Shown one piece after another: positions 1 through 9,501 of a stretch of 64,000 nucleotides of DNA. Below the pieces are notes generated by a model. That model was not told the origin of the DNA and searched no databases. It saw only the letters and a program-made list of their open reading frames with translations. The position numbers and the translations under genes were made by a program. Within the stretch, counting starts at the first letter, position 1. Each line of letters starts with the position of its first letter. Source of the DNA: Leeuwenhoekiella nanhaiensis (GTDB taxonomy: Bacteria > Bacteroidota > Bacteroidia > Flavobacteriales > Flavobacteriaceae); assembly GCF_002744755.1 (NCBI RefSeq), contig NZ_KZ319292.1, forward strand, positions 62,001 through 126,000, in the 5' to 3' direction.

Positions 1-692
1 ACCGGAGCTCCGTTTACCCAGCGAGCCATAAATGAAGGTTTGAACTGAAGGTTTTCGGAAGGTTCAAAAACATAACCTCCGGTCAGGAAGTAATGGGTGT
101 TTTCACTTCCCAGACGTTGCACGCCATCCTGGTCTTCTATGTGTTTAGAGGCAACCAGGTTGGGAGCAGAAAGCCCCACATAGTATCTTTCAGAAAAATA
201 ATAGGCTCCTATACCAATGGTAGGATAAGTCTGATTGATATTCTGCTGAAAGGAAGGGTCTGTTGCTGGTCCGCCGGTTCCTAGCTGGATGTTGCTAAAA
301 TCCGTACTAAAAAACGAAGCACCTGCCTTTAAACCTAAGGAGAGCGTTGCATCGTCCTGAATCTTCAGCTTGTAAGCAAAATCTGCATTGAGGTTGGTTT
401 CTTGTACAACGTTGCCAATCTCATCGTGAACGAGGTTAAGACCCAATTCAACCTTATCTGACATAGGCAAATGACCAAAGAAACTTGCTGTTGTGGGTGC
501 TCCATCTATACCCACCCATTGCGAACGGTAAAGTGCGCCAACTTTGGCTTTGTTTACTGAGGCGTAAGCAGGGTTGATTACGCTCATATTGTACATATAC
601 TGGGTGTACTCAGGATCTTGCTGTCCATACATGCTACCGCAAAAAAGGACAAGAGCTGCAAATACTGTAAATATTGAAGTTGAAATTTTCAT
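1..692 (-). CDS. PorP/SprF family outer-membrane protein, 3' end cut by window edge
   Basis: The minus-strand frame is open from the ATG at 692 to the window edge, giving 230 codons without a stop. It starts with a signal peptide ending near GSMYGQ, followed by the family signature YTQYMYNMSVINPAYA and then LYRSQWVGIDGAPTT, both typical of Bacteroidota PorP/SprF proteins. Family members are about 300 residues, so roughly the last quarter lies outside. PorP/SprF proteins are outer-membrane partners of the type IX secretion system; SprF is needed for secretion of the giant adhesin SprB in Flavobacterium johnsoniae (known for the family). The gene starts 15 bp after the stop of the large adhesin gene on the same strand, so the two are probably one operon and this copy probably serves that adhesin (inference). 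Family call is firm; the exact partner role is not. Confidence 0.87.
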   Translation of the reverse strand, partial: MKISTSIFTVFAALVLFCGSMYGQQDPEYTQYMYNMSVINPAYASVNKAKVGALYRSQWVGIDGAPTTASFFGHLPMSDKVELGLNLVHDEIGNVVQETNLNADFAYKLKIQDDATLSLGLKAGASFFSTDFSNIQLGTGGPATDPSFQQNINQTYPTIGIGAYYFSERYYVGLSAPNLVASKHIEDQDGVQRLGSENTHYFLTGGYVFEPSENLQFKPSFMARWVNGAP

Positions 693-707
693 CGAAATAA
701 TCCTTTT

Positions 708-3700
708 TTATCGGTTAAGATATACGTTACCTTGTTTTGGACGGGTCTGACCGTCATTGAAGTTGATGATGTAGAAATAAACACCATTGGGTAGCACATT
801 ACCACCCAAATTATTGGTGTTAGCCTGTCCGTTCCAGAAACCGGTTGAGGTGTTACCTTTAAAAACCACGCTTCCGTTTCGGTTAAAGATTTCAATGGTG
901 TAATCCGGGTAGATGAGGTCAATGTTTTTCATTTCAAAGACATCATTGATTCCGTCTCCGTTTGGTGAGAATCCGTTAGGAATAAATACCGAGTCACAAC
1001 CACTTAAATCAACAGTTACTGCCAGACGTTGCGAACTTTCACAACCGCTATCTCCATTAATAACACCAATGTAATAGGTGCTGTTGTCGCTTAGTAGCGT
1101 CCCTGAACTCAGGGCAGCACCACCGATTGCGGCGTTATAGGTTACTACGGTAAATGAACCGGTCACTCGAGATTCAAGGTCTGCGATAGTAGGTGAATCA
1201 TTAATACAGAAAGTCTCACCACCGGCTGCAAGAGTAGGCGCAGCAGGATCTTCTGAAATAAACGATGCAGCAGGATTGTCTACATTTAAAGCACTACAGG
1301 TTGTTGTGAAATTTTGCACATCAACAATAGTAACCGTAGTACTTCCGCTATTAAGGATTAACGCTGCATCCAGATCTAAAGTAGCCGCTCCAGAAGTAAA
1401 CGAAAGGGTCTCGGTCAATGCTTCGCTCGTATTGGCTCCGCTTAATTGATAGGTTACGAAATAATCAGCATCAGCTAAAAGCGTCGCCCCAGATAAGCTT
1501 ACGCTAACAGGCTCGCCAAAACAGACATCAGCAATTGAAACTGCAAGTCCGTCTGCATCGGGTAATGGAAGTACCTCAAAATCATCAGAAATTACTAATG
1601 GATCAGAATCACAACCGGCAGCACTGCTCACCAGAGTCAAGGTGAAGGTTGTAATACCGGTTTCGGTAAGTGAAGTAGCCGGGATTTCGAAGCTTCCGGC
1701 ACCAGAGGCTATACTTAAAGTTGTTGTAACATCAGTTGCTTCATTAGCTCCGGAAAGATCGTAAGTTATCGTATAATCCCCATCAGCCAGGCCGGTAGCG
1801 TTTGTAAAGCTTACAAATCCGTTTTCGTTAAGGCAGATATCTGAAGCCGCCAGTTGTCCATCAGCCACATCAGGAATAGGGTTAACAACAAAGTCTACGG
1901 TTGCAATAGTTGTACTTACACACGAAGTAGCCGCGTTAATTACCTGATTAATACTGAACGTAGTTGTACCTGCATTCGCCAGAGTTGCCGCATCTAGATT
2001 AATTGTTGCAGCCCCATCAGTGAACGTCAGGGTTTCGGTGGCCGAAGCGGTATTGGCTCCGGTAAGCTCATAGGTGACTTCGTAATCGCCGTCAACCAGA
2101 TCTGTACCGGTGATTTCAACACTGGTTCCTTCTTCCAGACAAATATCGGCTACTGCGAGGTCTTCGGTTTCGATCACCGGTAGCGGATTTACAACAAAAT
2201 CAACTGAAATTTCCAGATTTGAGGTAACACAGCTTGTATCATCATTAGTAACCTGGCTTATGCTTAATGTCGTATTCCCTGCATTTGCCAGAAGTGCTGC
2301 ATTAATTGCAAACGTAGCTTCACCACCTGCCACAGCTACTGCACTTTCAATTGCAGTTCCGGTTGAGGCACTGCTGACGGCGTACGTAAACGTATAACTG
2401 CCGTCACTTAAATTTGGTGCGTTGAGCATCACATTTACCGGTGAGTCATTTAAGCAAAGATCATTCAGACTCAGCGTTGCACCGGTTAAATCAGGAGGAG
2501 AAACAATGGTAAAATCTTCACTTACGGCTGCATTAGTACTTTCGCAAAGAGTTGAATCATTGACAAATGAAGTTAGATTTACCGTTGTGGTACCTGCATT
2601 TGGAATTAAAGCGGAGTCGATAACCAGAGTACCGGTTCCTGAAGCAATAGTTACCACAGCAGTCTGAGCCATTTGAGTGTTAGCACCACTAAGATCGTAA
2701 GTTACAGTATACGTGCCATCAGCTAGAGTACCGGTAGTATCTGATAAAACCAGTGATGCATTGTCTCCCTCACAGGTACCCGTAATCTGATTGATACTAA
2801 GGTTTGAAAAATCAGGATTCGGATTAATGGTAAAATCAATACTTAAACCAGTAACCGGAACCTCACAGGCATTGGCTGTGTTTAGATCAGTAATTTGGGT
2901 AATACTTAGTGTGTTGTTACCTGTGTTAACTAAATCTGCTGCTGCGATTGTAAAATTACTTTCGCCTGAAGCAAAAACGAGAGTCGCAGTTTGATCAGTA
3001 AGCGTGTTAGCACCCGTAATCTGATAAACGATTTCATAGGTTCCGTCTACGACGTCAGGATTAGAAAGGCTAACTGTAACAGCATCACCTTCGCAAGAAG
3101 CGTCCGTCGTTAATTCCGTATCAACCAGACTTGGAAGCGGATTTACTATGAGGTCAACTGAAGCCGGCAGGCCTGCACTAGGGCAATCCTGATTTTCGGT
3201 TGCAACTGCTGTTATTGTGATAGTGGTAGTCCCAGGGTTTGCAACCGTAGCTGTATCAAGGCTGAAACTTGCTTCTCCGCTAGTAAAGGTTACAGGGATG
3301 GTAGTTTCAGCAGCTGTATTGTCACCGGTTAGTGTATAGGTGAGGTTATAGTTACCGTCTGCAACCAATGCTGCATCAGTGCTTATCGTTACTGTAGCAT
3401 TTTCGCCCTCACAAATTGCCTCTGCAGTAATCGTGCTTTCTGCAAGATCCGGAGTAGCAACTATGGTAAAGCTTGCAGAAGGATTGGTCAGGGTGGTCGC
3501 TGTACACGTAGTCGTCGAATTAACTACTGAGGTCAGGGTAAGCGTAGTTTCTCCGTTTTCCAGCAAAGCTGAAGGAATGGTGAAAGTTCCTGTTCCATTG
3601 GTAATCGCAACATCAGTAGCAGTCTCACCGGTCGCATTGATCGCACCACTGAGATCATAGGTAAAATCATAGGAGCCATCTGCCAGGTTAGCCGGATCAG

Positions 3701-5372
3701 AAGTGTCTGTGATTGTAACACGTACTTCTTCACTTTCGCAGGCGCTTAAGATACTCACACTAACCGTTTGAGCATCCGGAAGCGGGTCTACGGTAAAGGT
3801 GGTAGTTACATCGGTAGGAGTAACACAATCTGCTTCATTAGAAACTGAATTTAAAGTAGCGGTGTACTCATCAGCGGTTGGTAATGCAGACGCCATAATA
3901 GCGATTGAAGCTGCACCACCATTAACGGTTGCGGTCTGCGTATACTGCTGTGAAGTAGTACCGGTGGTTAGGGTGTAGGTAAAGGTATAATCCCCATCTA
4001 CCAATTCTATTTCTGGAGTAGTGCCGCCATCTGCGATTGAAAGCGTAGCATTTTCACCAAAACAAAGCGGTTCGCCAACAGTTATTTGAGTGTCTGAAGC
4101 ATCGGGTAATGCTATTATGGTCAATGTATCGCTAAGAACATCTATGATAGCTTCACAACTACCCTGTGTATTGGGATCAATTATTTGTACGATGCGTAAT
4201 TCGGCAACGCCGGCAGCGGTAAAAAAGTCAGGATTTACATTAAATGAACCTTCTCCATTTGTGATGGTAACAATAACCGTTTCACTTCCTGTATTTGGAG
4301 CCGGGCTAATCTCGTAACTTACTTCATAATCGCCATCGGCAATTACAGCAGGGTCTCCTGTAATGGTAGCAACAGGTGTAATAGGTAATTCATCTTCGCA
4401 TATAATGTCTTCCTCGTCAGCAGGAAATGTCAATTCTAAAGACGCATCAGTGAAGTCAGCAACGGCTTCGATGGTAATGTTTACCGTTACCTCACTGATA
4501 TTACAGTTTGGATTTATAGGGAAAACGCGATAAGTGAAGGGGTAGGTACCTGCTCCAAGTGTATTACGTATGTTCTCTACATTGATGATGTTATCATTTA
4601 CGCCATTGATTTCAGAAGTAGGGCCTTCAGACCAGAAGCCTCCATCATCTTCTCCAACAATCGCATTTCTTAGATTAAAGTTGCTTTGGTCCGATAAATT
4701 ATCGGTAAGACAAAATGTAGTGACTACAGCCGGATCTACGGTACCTGCGTCGGGAGACTCAATAACCTCTAGCATTACAGTAGATACCGTTGAAGGGCAT
4801 AATCCTCCTCCCTGTGCAGGAACAGTATAGGTGAAGGTGTAGTTTCCAAAGCCGGCCTGAGCTGCGTTAAAAACACTGCCTTGTAGCGCATTTGCAGGAC
4901 CACTGGTAACCGCCCAGGTTCCATCTAAGGTAGGACTGGGTGAACTACCCGTAAATTGAAACAGGTTTACGCTGGTATCATCATCGCAGGCTACAGCATT
5001 CATATCATCTGTTCCGGGGTAACTTCCTAAAATCAGGGTTACTGTAGCAGAATTATCAGTACAGCCTGCAACACCTTCGACGGTATAGGTGTAGTGAAAT
5101 GTCCCACCACGAACAATTTGCCAGGTATTAAGTATGCCGGTAGTGGTATTTAAACCGTTACTGTTATCGTCATCGGTCCAAACACCTCCAGGCTGAGGAC
5201 TTCCATCCAGAGCAGCAAAAAGATCAACGTCTCGTTGCGAGCTTTTGTCACATAAATCGATTGTGTTGTCTTCTCCGGCACATTGCGCAAAGGTTTTAGA
5301 AGAAAAACCAACAGAAAAAAATAGGAAAAGCACAAATGTCGCCCTTCCAAGAAGCGTAGAGTTCTTAATCAT
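708..5372 (-). CDS. Large secreted repeat adhesin with gliding-motility (CHU_C) C-terminal domain
   Basis: A 1554-residue protein with a signal peptide (residues 1-29, cleavage near KTFAQ). After an N-terminal part of about 300 residues with Ig-like segments come ten tandem repeats of about 107 residues (about 305-1375), then one further Ig-like segment and a C-terminal domain of about 90 residues. That last domain has FIPNGFSPNGDGINDVFE, a FNRNG turn, GFWNG, and NGVYFYIINFNDG, which is the type B sorting domain (TIGR04131/CHU_C) used by the type IX secretion system. It is therefore probably exported to the cell surface or medium as an adhesin related in architecture to SprB. The downstream PorP/SprF gene supports this. 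The ligand cannot be told from sequence. Each repeat has a conserved pair of Cys residues and ends in a NPLPD-like linker. Confidence 0.9.
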   Translation of the reverse strand: MIKNSTLLGRATFVLFLFFSVGFSSKTFAQCAGEDNTIDLCDKSSQRDVDLFAALDGSPQPGGVWTDDDNSNGLNTTTGILNTWQIVRGGTFHYTYTVEGVAGCTDNSATVTLILGSYPGTDDMNAVACDDDTSVNLFQFTGSSPSPTLDGTWAVTSGPANALQGSVFNAAQAGFGNYTFTYTVPAQGGGLCPSTVSTVMLEVIESPDAGTVDPAVVTTFCLTDNLSDQSNFNLRNAIVGEDDGGFWSEGPTSEINGVNDNIINVENIRNTLGAGTYPFTYRVFPINPNCNISEVTVNITIEAVADFTDASLELTFPADEEDIICEDELPITPVATITGDPAVIADGDYEVSYEISPAPNTGSETVIVTITNGEGSFNVNPDFFTAAGVAELRIVQIIDPNTQGSCEAIIDVLSDTLTIIALPDASDTQITVGEPLCFGENATLSIADGGTTPEIELVDGDYTFTYTLTTGTTSQQYTQTATVNGGAASIAIMASALPTADEYTATLNSVSNEADCVTPTDVTTTFTVDPLPDAQTVSVSILSACESEEVRVTITDTSDPANLADGSYDFTYDLSGAINATGETATDVAITNGTGTFTIPSALLENGETTLTLTSVVNSTTTCTATTLTNPSASFTIVATPDLAESTITAEAICEGENATVTISTDAALVADGNYNLTYTLTGDNTAAETTIPVTFTSGEASFSLDTATVANPGTTTITITAVATENQDCPSAGLPASVDLIVNPLPSLVDTELTTDASCEGDAVTVSLSNPDVVDGTYEIVYQITGANTLTDQTATLVFASGESNFTIAAADLVNTGNNTLSITQITDLNTANACEVPVTGLSIDFTINPNPDFSNLSINQITGTCEGDNASLVLSDTTGTLADGTYTVTYDLSGANTQMAQTAVVTIASGTGTLVIDSALIPNAGTTTVNLTSFVNDSTLCESTNAAVSEDFTIVSPPDLTGATLSLNDLCLNDSPVNVMLNAPNLSDGSYTFTYAVSSASTGTAIESAVAVAGGEATFAINAALLANAGNTTLSISQVTNDDTSCVTSNLEISVDFVVNPLPVIETEDLAVADICLEEGTSVEITGTDLVDGDYEVTYELTGANTASATETLTFTDGAATINLDAATLANAGTTTFSINQVINAATSCVSTTIATVDFVVNPIPDVADGQLAASDICLNENGFVSFTNATGLADGDYTITYDLSGANEATDVTTTLSIASGAGSFEIPATSLTETGITTFTLTLVSSAAGCDSDPLVISDDFEVLPLPDADGLAVSIADVCFGEPVSVSLSGATLLADADYFVTYQLSGANTSEALTETLSFTSGAATLDLDAALILNSGSTTVTIVDVQNFTTTCSALNVDNPAASFISEDPAAPTLAAGGETFCINDSPTIADLESRVTGSFTVVTYNAAIGGAALSSGTLLSDNSTYYIGVINGDSGCESSQRLAVTVDLSGCDSVFIPNGFSPNGDGINDVFEMKNIDLIYPDYTIEIFNRNGSVVFKGNTSTGFWNGQANTNNLGGNVLPNGVYFYIINFNDGQTRPKQGNVYLNR
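1240..4465 (-). repeat. Ten tandem ~107-codon repeats inside the adhesin gene
   Basis: Ten consecutive units of 102-110 residues share the pattern: Cys near the start (ICLEE, SCEGD, ICEGE), then a short strand, LxDGxYxxTYxLxGANT, a SGxxxF strand, an LxNxGxTTxxI strand, a second Cys (TSCVS, DCPSA, ACEVP), and an acidic DFxVNPLPD linker. The units are clearly diverged at the DNA level, so this is an old protein repeat rather than a recent DNA expansion. Boundaries are approximate. Confidence 0.85.
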
Positions 5373-5432
5373 AAGAGTTGGGTTAGTAAAATTTTATCCA
5401 AGTACAGTCGATAAATTACACATTATACCGAT

Positions 5433-5440
5433 CAAATGTA
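5433..5440 (-). promoter_or_regulatory. Candidate -7 element of the adhesin operon (TACATTTG)
   Basis: On the minus strand the sequence TACATTTG matches the Bacteroidota -7 consensus TAnnTTTG exactly and lies 60 bp upstream of the adhesin start codon. No TTG at the expected -33 spacing is evident, so the call rests on one box only. Confidence 0.4.
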
Positions 5441-5480
5441 AAATAATAAATTGAATTTTTACATTATTTATCATTTACAA

Positions 5481-6491
5481 TCATAAATTTTCCATTTTAC
5501 CGTCAGGATATTTGGCAAAACGCTTCTTTTCGGGTTCGTGGGTGTGTTCGTTTGAGGGCCAGGGCCATCCGCCAAAGGCATCCTGCTGAAAGCGCATAAA
5601 AGCATCTTCTATGTCTTTACGGGAATTGCCTACAAAGGGACCGTGCTTCACCACTGGCTCTCCGATAGGTTTTCCCTGAAGTAGGAGTAGATGCGCTTTT
5701 GTTGAGCCGTTGTTAAGCGTAAGTTGCTCAGTAGCTTCCGCGCGAATGTGGTGCATAACGGGGATTTCAAAACCTTCGGCCTCCAGTTGCTCCCCTTCAT
5801 AAAAGTAGAGGGAACGGTTAGAACCTTCGGCACCTTCAGGAAGAGTAAAACTTGCATTCGGGTCGAGGCTAATCAACCAGATTTGAATATCGTTTTCGGG
5901 ATTTGCCGCCCAGGAATCCGGTGCTGGGTTTAAAGCAGACTGGTTTTTAAAGCTTCCGGCGATGAGTTTTATTTTTATGGAATTGCCCTCTGCATCGGTT
6001 TGTTCTATCACAGGGATTTTTGAATTCCACATCATTCCAAAATAGGGTTCTACTTTTTTGCTTTTCGCAGGAAGATTCAGCCAGATTTGAAACAGTAAAA
6101 GCGGGTTCTCAGCTTCTTCATTCAATAAGGGAAACATTTCGCTATGCTGCACTCCCTTGCCGGCAGTCATCCACTGCACATCACCATTTCCAAAACGCCC
6201 TGCAGCGCCTAAAGAATCGGAGTGATCTACAAAGCCTTTTTCACAAACGGTTACCGTCTCAAAGCCCACGTGCGGATGCGCAGGAAAACCGGGCACTTTA
6301 GAACCATGGTACATCGCCCAGCCGTCTTTTTGTACAAAATCCTGACCTATATAGCGACCGGCTAAAGAAGCATCGGGCCCTAGTTTGCCATTTCCTTTTG
6401 GGTAGTTGTCGTTGTGAAATGCACAAAATAGAAAAGGATCCTGAGTATCCCAGGGCATTTGAAGCCGGGTAATTTTTTGAATAGCTGCCAT
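5481..6491 (-). CDS. Pirin family protein
   Basis: A 336-residue bicupin of the pirin family, slightly longer than the usual 230-320. The N-terminal cupin has the metal-binding pattern of pirins: HPH (His72, His74) in FPAHPHVGFETVTV and QHSEM (His116, Glu118), preceded by the characteristic GDVQWMTAGKG. Members are iron-binding; some have quercetin 2,3-dioxygenase activity and others regulatory roles, and the sequence does not tell these apart. No signal peptide, so cytoplasmic. It stands alone on the minus strand, 108 bp downstream of the next gene's start region and divergent from the YjbQ gene; the 134-bp gap at 6492-6625 should hold both promoters. Confidence 0.88.
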   Translation of the reverse strand: MAAIQKITRLQMPWDTQDPFLFCAFHNDNYPKGNGKLGPDASLAGRYIGQDFVQKDGWAMYHGSKVPGFPAHPHVGFETVTVCEKGFVDHSDSLGAAGRFGNGDVQWMTAGKGVQHSEMFPLLNEEAENPLLLFQIWLNLPAKSKKVEPYFGMMWNSKIPVIEQTDAEGNSIKIKLIAGSFKNQSALNPAPDSWAANPENDIQIWLISLDPNASFTLPEGAEGSNRSLYFYEGEQLEAEGFEIPVMHHIRAEATEQLTLNNGSTKAHLLLLQGKPIGEPVVKHGPFVGNSRKDIEDAFMRFQQDAFGGWPWPSNEHTHEPEKKRFAKYPDGKMENL

Positions 6492-6625
6492 ATCGTAGAT
6501 TTTTTGGTTCTAACGAATATAGTCACCGGCCTTCAATTTCTAAAGTGTAGTTATAAACACTTATTCACAGTCTGATTACCCCGTTTTACAGGCATTTTGT
6601 AATTTTCAATTTCAAAAAAACAGAT

Positions 6626-7048
6626 ATGAAATTTTTTCAAAAAGAAATAAGCCTGCAGTCCCGTCGTCGCGGGTTTCACCTGATTACGTCAGAAATCACG
6701 GGTCAGTTAACCGAGTTAAATCAGATTAATACCGGTCAGTTGCAGGTGTTTATCAAGCATACTTCGGCCTCGCTTACCATAAATGAAAATGCAGATCCAA
6801 CGGTACGGGAAGATTTTGAAAGCCATATCAATAAGATGGTGCCCGAAAATGCACCCTATTACAAACATACTTTTGAGGGACCTGACGACATGCCAGCCCA
6901 CATTAAAGCCAGTCTGATGGGAACTTCCGTCAACATACCGGTTACCAACGGCCGATTGAATCTGGGCACCTGGCAGGGAATTTACCTGTGCGAGCACCGC
7001 AATCACGGTGGCAGTCGCAAGGTGGTTCTTACCTTATTTGGTGTGTAA
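6626..7048 (+). CDS. YjbQ family protein (UPF0047, secondary thiamine-phosphate synthase type)
   Basis: A 140-residue protein covering the whole UPF0047/YjbQ domain. Diagnostic segments are IKHTSASLTINENADP, followed by VREDF, then DDMPAHIKASLMG and the C-terminal GTWQGIYLCEHR. The conserved His and Glu/Asp residues in these segments form a metal-bound site in family structures. Escherichia coli YjbQ has weak thiamine-phosphate synthase activity in suppressor assays; the physiological role is unsettled. Cytoplasmic. The ATG at 6626 fits the family's normal N terminus. Its last 15 bases overlap the 3' end of the convergent HAD gene. Confidence 0.9.
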   Translation: MKFFQKEISLQSRRRGFHLITSEITGQLTELNQINTGQLQVFIKHTSASLTINENADPTVREDFESHINKMVPENAPYYKHTFEGPDDMPAHIKASLMGTSVNIPVTNGRLNLGTWQGIYLCEHRNHGGSRKVVLTLFGV

Positions 7049-7855
7049 CTGTTTTTTTATTGCGACCAATTGCTCCAGAATGTGCTCCACGCCATTTTCA
7101 ACATTGCTTTTTGTGGAGTAAGCAGCAGCTTTTGAAATATTGGGATGCGCGTTTTGCATAGCAAAGCTAAAAGCGGCCTGCTCAATCATTTCCAGATCGT
7201 TGTTGTAATCACCAAAGGCCATGGTCTCCTCTTTAGAGATATTCAGTTTTTGCTGAAGCAATTTTAAGGCGCGACCTTTATCGGTATCCAGGTGGCTGAT
7301 ATCCAGCCAGTTTTCGCCGCTTACCTTGACTTTTACTTCCTCTTCAATATCCCGAACCTGAGGATAGGTGGTTTCCTCAGAACCGCCAAAGCTGTAAACC
7401 GCAATTTTAAAGAAGGAATCTTCGGTAATCGCGGTAAGGTCTTCGACGTTTTTGTATTTGGTATAATACTCTTTAAATATCTCGAGAAATTCATCGTGAT
7501 TAGACTCTACATAGGCCTGCTCTCTTCCGCAGAGCACAATATGCGCATCTTCAATGTCGCGCATACGCCTGATGAGCTTGTGAACGGTTTCGGTATCTAT
7601 GGTGCAGGTGTCCAAAACCTCTTTGCCTTTTACGGTAATCCCTCCATTTTCGGCAATGACAAAAATGTCGTCTTTTATAGGAGCCAGTTTTGAAACAATG
7701 CTGTAATACTGTCTGCCGCTGGCTGCTACAAACGGAATATCGTGCGCCTGCAATTCTTTAAACAATTCAAAAAAACGATCGCTTACCTGGTCTTTGTGAT
7801 TGAGGAGCGTACCGTCCATATCTGAAATGACCAATTTTACCTGTGATAAATCCAT
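7034..7855 (-). CDS. Cof-type HAD-IIB family phosphatase
   Basis: A 273-residue HAD-superfamily hydrolase of the Cof/YbjI type. Motif I is SDMDGTLL (nucleophile Asp12, acid/base Asp14), motif II is VAASGRQ, the Lys motif lies near DKGRALK, and motif IV is AFGDYNNDLEMI. The C2B cap between about residues 85 and 195 is of typical size. Such enzymes dephosphorylate small phosphorylated metabolites (sugar phosphates, pyridoxal phosphate, FMN); the substrate cannot be inferred here. Cytoplasmic, no signal peptide. It is convergent with the YjbQ gene and overlaps its stop by 15 bp. Confidence 0.92.
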   Translation of the reverse strand: MDLSQVKLVISDMDGTLLNHKDQVSDRFFELFKELQAHDIPFVAASGRQYYSIVSKLAPIKDDIFVIAENGGITVKGKEVLDTCTIDTETVHKLIRRMRDIEDAHIVLCGREQAYVESNHDEFLEIFKEYYTKYKNVEDLTAITEDSFFKIAVYSFGGSEETTYPQVRDIEEEVKVKVSGENWLDISHLDTDKGRALKLLQQKLNISKEETMAFGDYNNDLEMIEQAAFSFAMQNAHPNISKAAAYSTKSNVENGVEHILEQLVAIKKQLHTK

Positions 7856-7924
7856 AGCCGCAAAGATACTTTAAAGCTTCAGCCCTAAAACCGATTTTAT
7901 ATTAATTCAATCTTAAATCCAAGC

Positions 7925-9412
7925 TTAGTATTTTGCGCCCTGATCAATTCCCTGTGAAGCTTTTTCGATAAACAAACGCAGATCTTCATTGGCGGCTTTA
8001 AGATCTTCGGCACGTAAATACATCATATGCCCGCTGCGATAGCCTTTAAAATCCATGCGATCGTCAAACTTCCCGTTGATGTTGATCTGGCCCATAATGT
8101 ATTTGGCATTAAAATAGGTGCAGGCGCCGTCGTAGTAACCCGATTGTACCAAAAGGTGAAGATTGGGGTTGATCGCCATGGCTTCACGCAGATCTGCACC
8201 GGCGTGATTGTTTGAGCGGTCCCAGGGATGTACATCACCAAAGAGATCGTAAGTCAGATCGGTCTTAAAGCCCAGTTCTTCACGCATATAATAATTGATT
8301 GCGGGCGTAAAGCTGTGCAGCCACGAGGTGAGTTCGCTGTTATAATCTGGCGTAGTACCTGCGTCAGCAATGTCGAGTCCGCGATAGCGACTGTCCAGAC
8401 GACCTACAGTAAAACCTTTGGAATCGCGCAGCAGATCTTTCCAGAAATAATTGAAGGGTACGGCAAGATTGTTTTGTTTAACAGTCCTAACGGAAAGCCC
8501 CGAGTAATACGCTATTTTTTCGGCTACCACTTCTTTTTCGGCTGCGGAAGCATAACCGCCTTTAGCCAATACCGGAAGCAGTTCGTTAACGGTATAAGCC
8601 TCAACTTCCGGAAGCATTTCAGTAAGGTCTTTATTCTGAAGGTCAGGAGGTAGAGCATTATGGTACCAGGCAGTGGCAGCGAAATAAGGCAGGCGGTTAG
8701 CGATCTCAACGGGACCTTCAAATTCAAAACCAATTTCGGTAGGTGAGACCAGAATCACCCCGTTGAGATACATCCAGCGTTTTTGTTGCAAGGCATTGGC
8801 AAGGCCCGAAACCCGCGTAGTACCGTAACTTTCACCGATGAGAAATTTGGGAGAACGCCAGCGGTTATGCCGGGTCACGAAGGTGTTTACCCAGTCTGCC
8901 AGATAGGAGATGTCTGCATTAACACCGAAAAACTGTTCGCGTTCGGGCATTTTGCCTTCCGCATTGGGAATCATACGGCTATAGCCTGTGTTTACCGGAT
9001 TGACGAAAACCACATCGGCCACATCGAGTACCGAATTGGGATTGTCTTTAATGCCGTAGGGCTGTACCGGATATCCTTCATCTGTGATTTTAAGAATACG
9101 CGGCCCGGTGTAGGCAATGTGCATCCACACCGAAGCAGAGCCGGGGCCACCGTTAAAACTGATGAGCAAAGGCCGGGTCTGGTTATCTGCAATATCTGAG
9201 CGCGAGTAATAGGTGTAGTTTAAGGTGGCAACGGGATTTCCGCTTTTATCCCAAACCGGCTGAAAACCCAATTCTGCAGTATAGGGAATCGTTTTTCCTT
9301 TTATACTAACTGAATGTTTGGAAATCATCGTCGTATCAACAGGAACCTGAACCTTCTGGGCGAAAGCAGTGTTTAAAAGCAAAGCGAAAAGAACGAATAC
9401 TGAATATCTCAT
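7925..9412 (-). CDS. Secreted serine carboxypeptidase-like protein (peptidase family S10)
   Basis: A 495-residue protein with a signal peptide (residues 1-18, cleavage after NTAFA). It has the S10 oxyanion segment FNGGPGSASVWMHI, the nucleophile motif GESYG with Ser195, an acidic residue in SGYYDGACTY and the final His in YRSGHMMYL. S10 enzymes of this bacterial branch are predicted periplasmic carboxypeptidases; few have been tested. All three catalytic elements are visible, so it should be active. It stands as a single gene with 89 bp to the amidohydrolase gene upstream; the two may form a loose peptide-degrading pair, but no direct link is visible. Confidence 0.9.
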   Translation of the reverse strand: MRYSVFVLFALLLNTAFAQKVQVPVDTTMISKHSVSIKGKTIPYTAELGFQPVWDKSGNPVATLNYTYYSRSDIADNQTRPLLISFNGGPGSASVWMHIAYTGPRILKITDEGYPVQPYGIKDNPNSVLDVADVVFVNPVNTGYSRMIPNAEGKMPEREQFFGVNADISYLADWVNTFVTRHNRWRSPKFLIGESYGTTRVSGLANALQQKRWMYLNGVILVSPTEIGFEFEGPVEIANRLPYFAATAWYHNALPPDLQNKDLTEMLPEVEAYTVNELLPVLAKGGYASAAEKEVVAEKIAYYSGLSVRTVKQNNLAVPFNYFWKDLLRDSKGFTVGRLDSRYRGLDIADAGTTPDYNSELTSWLHSFTPAINYYMREELGFKTDLTYDLFGDVHPWDRSNNHAGADLREAMAINPNLHLLVQSGYYDGACTYFNAKYIMGQININGKFDDRMDFKGYRSGHMMYLRAEDLKAANEDLRLFIEKASQGIDQGAKY

Positions 9413-9501
9413 AGGAAGTTTTTAAATGTGGTTTTAAAAATACGATTTATAGGGGATTCGGTTTAAGGCCTTAGCGAAACCAATTTCCAAAAGTGTAGCA
9501 T

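Noticed and set aside
2110-2397. Plus-strand open frames opposite the adhesin repeats
   Set aside because: They are antisense shadows of the repetitive Thr/Val-rich coding sequence and have no start context or family resemblance.
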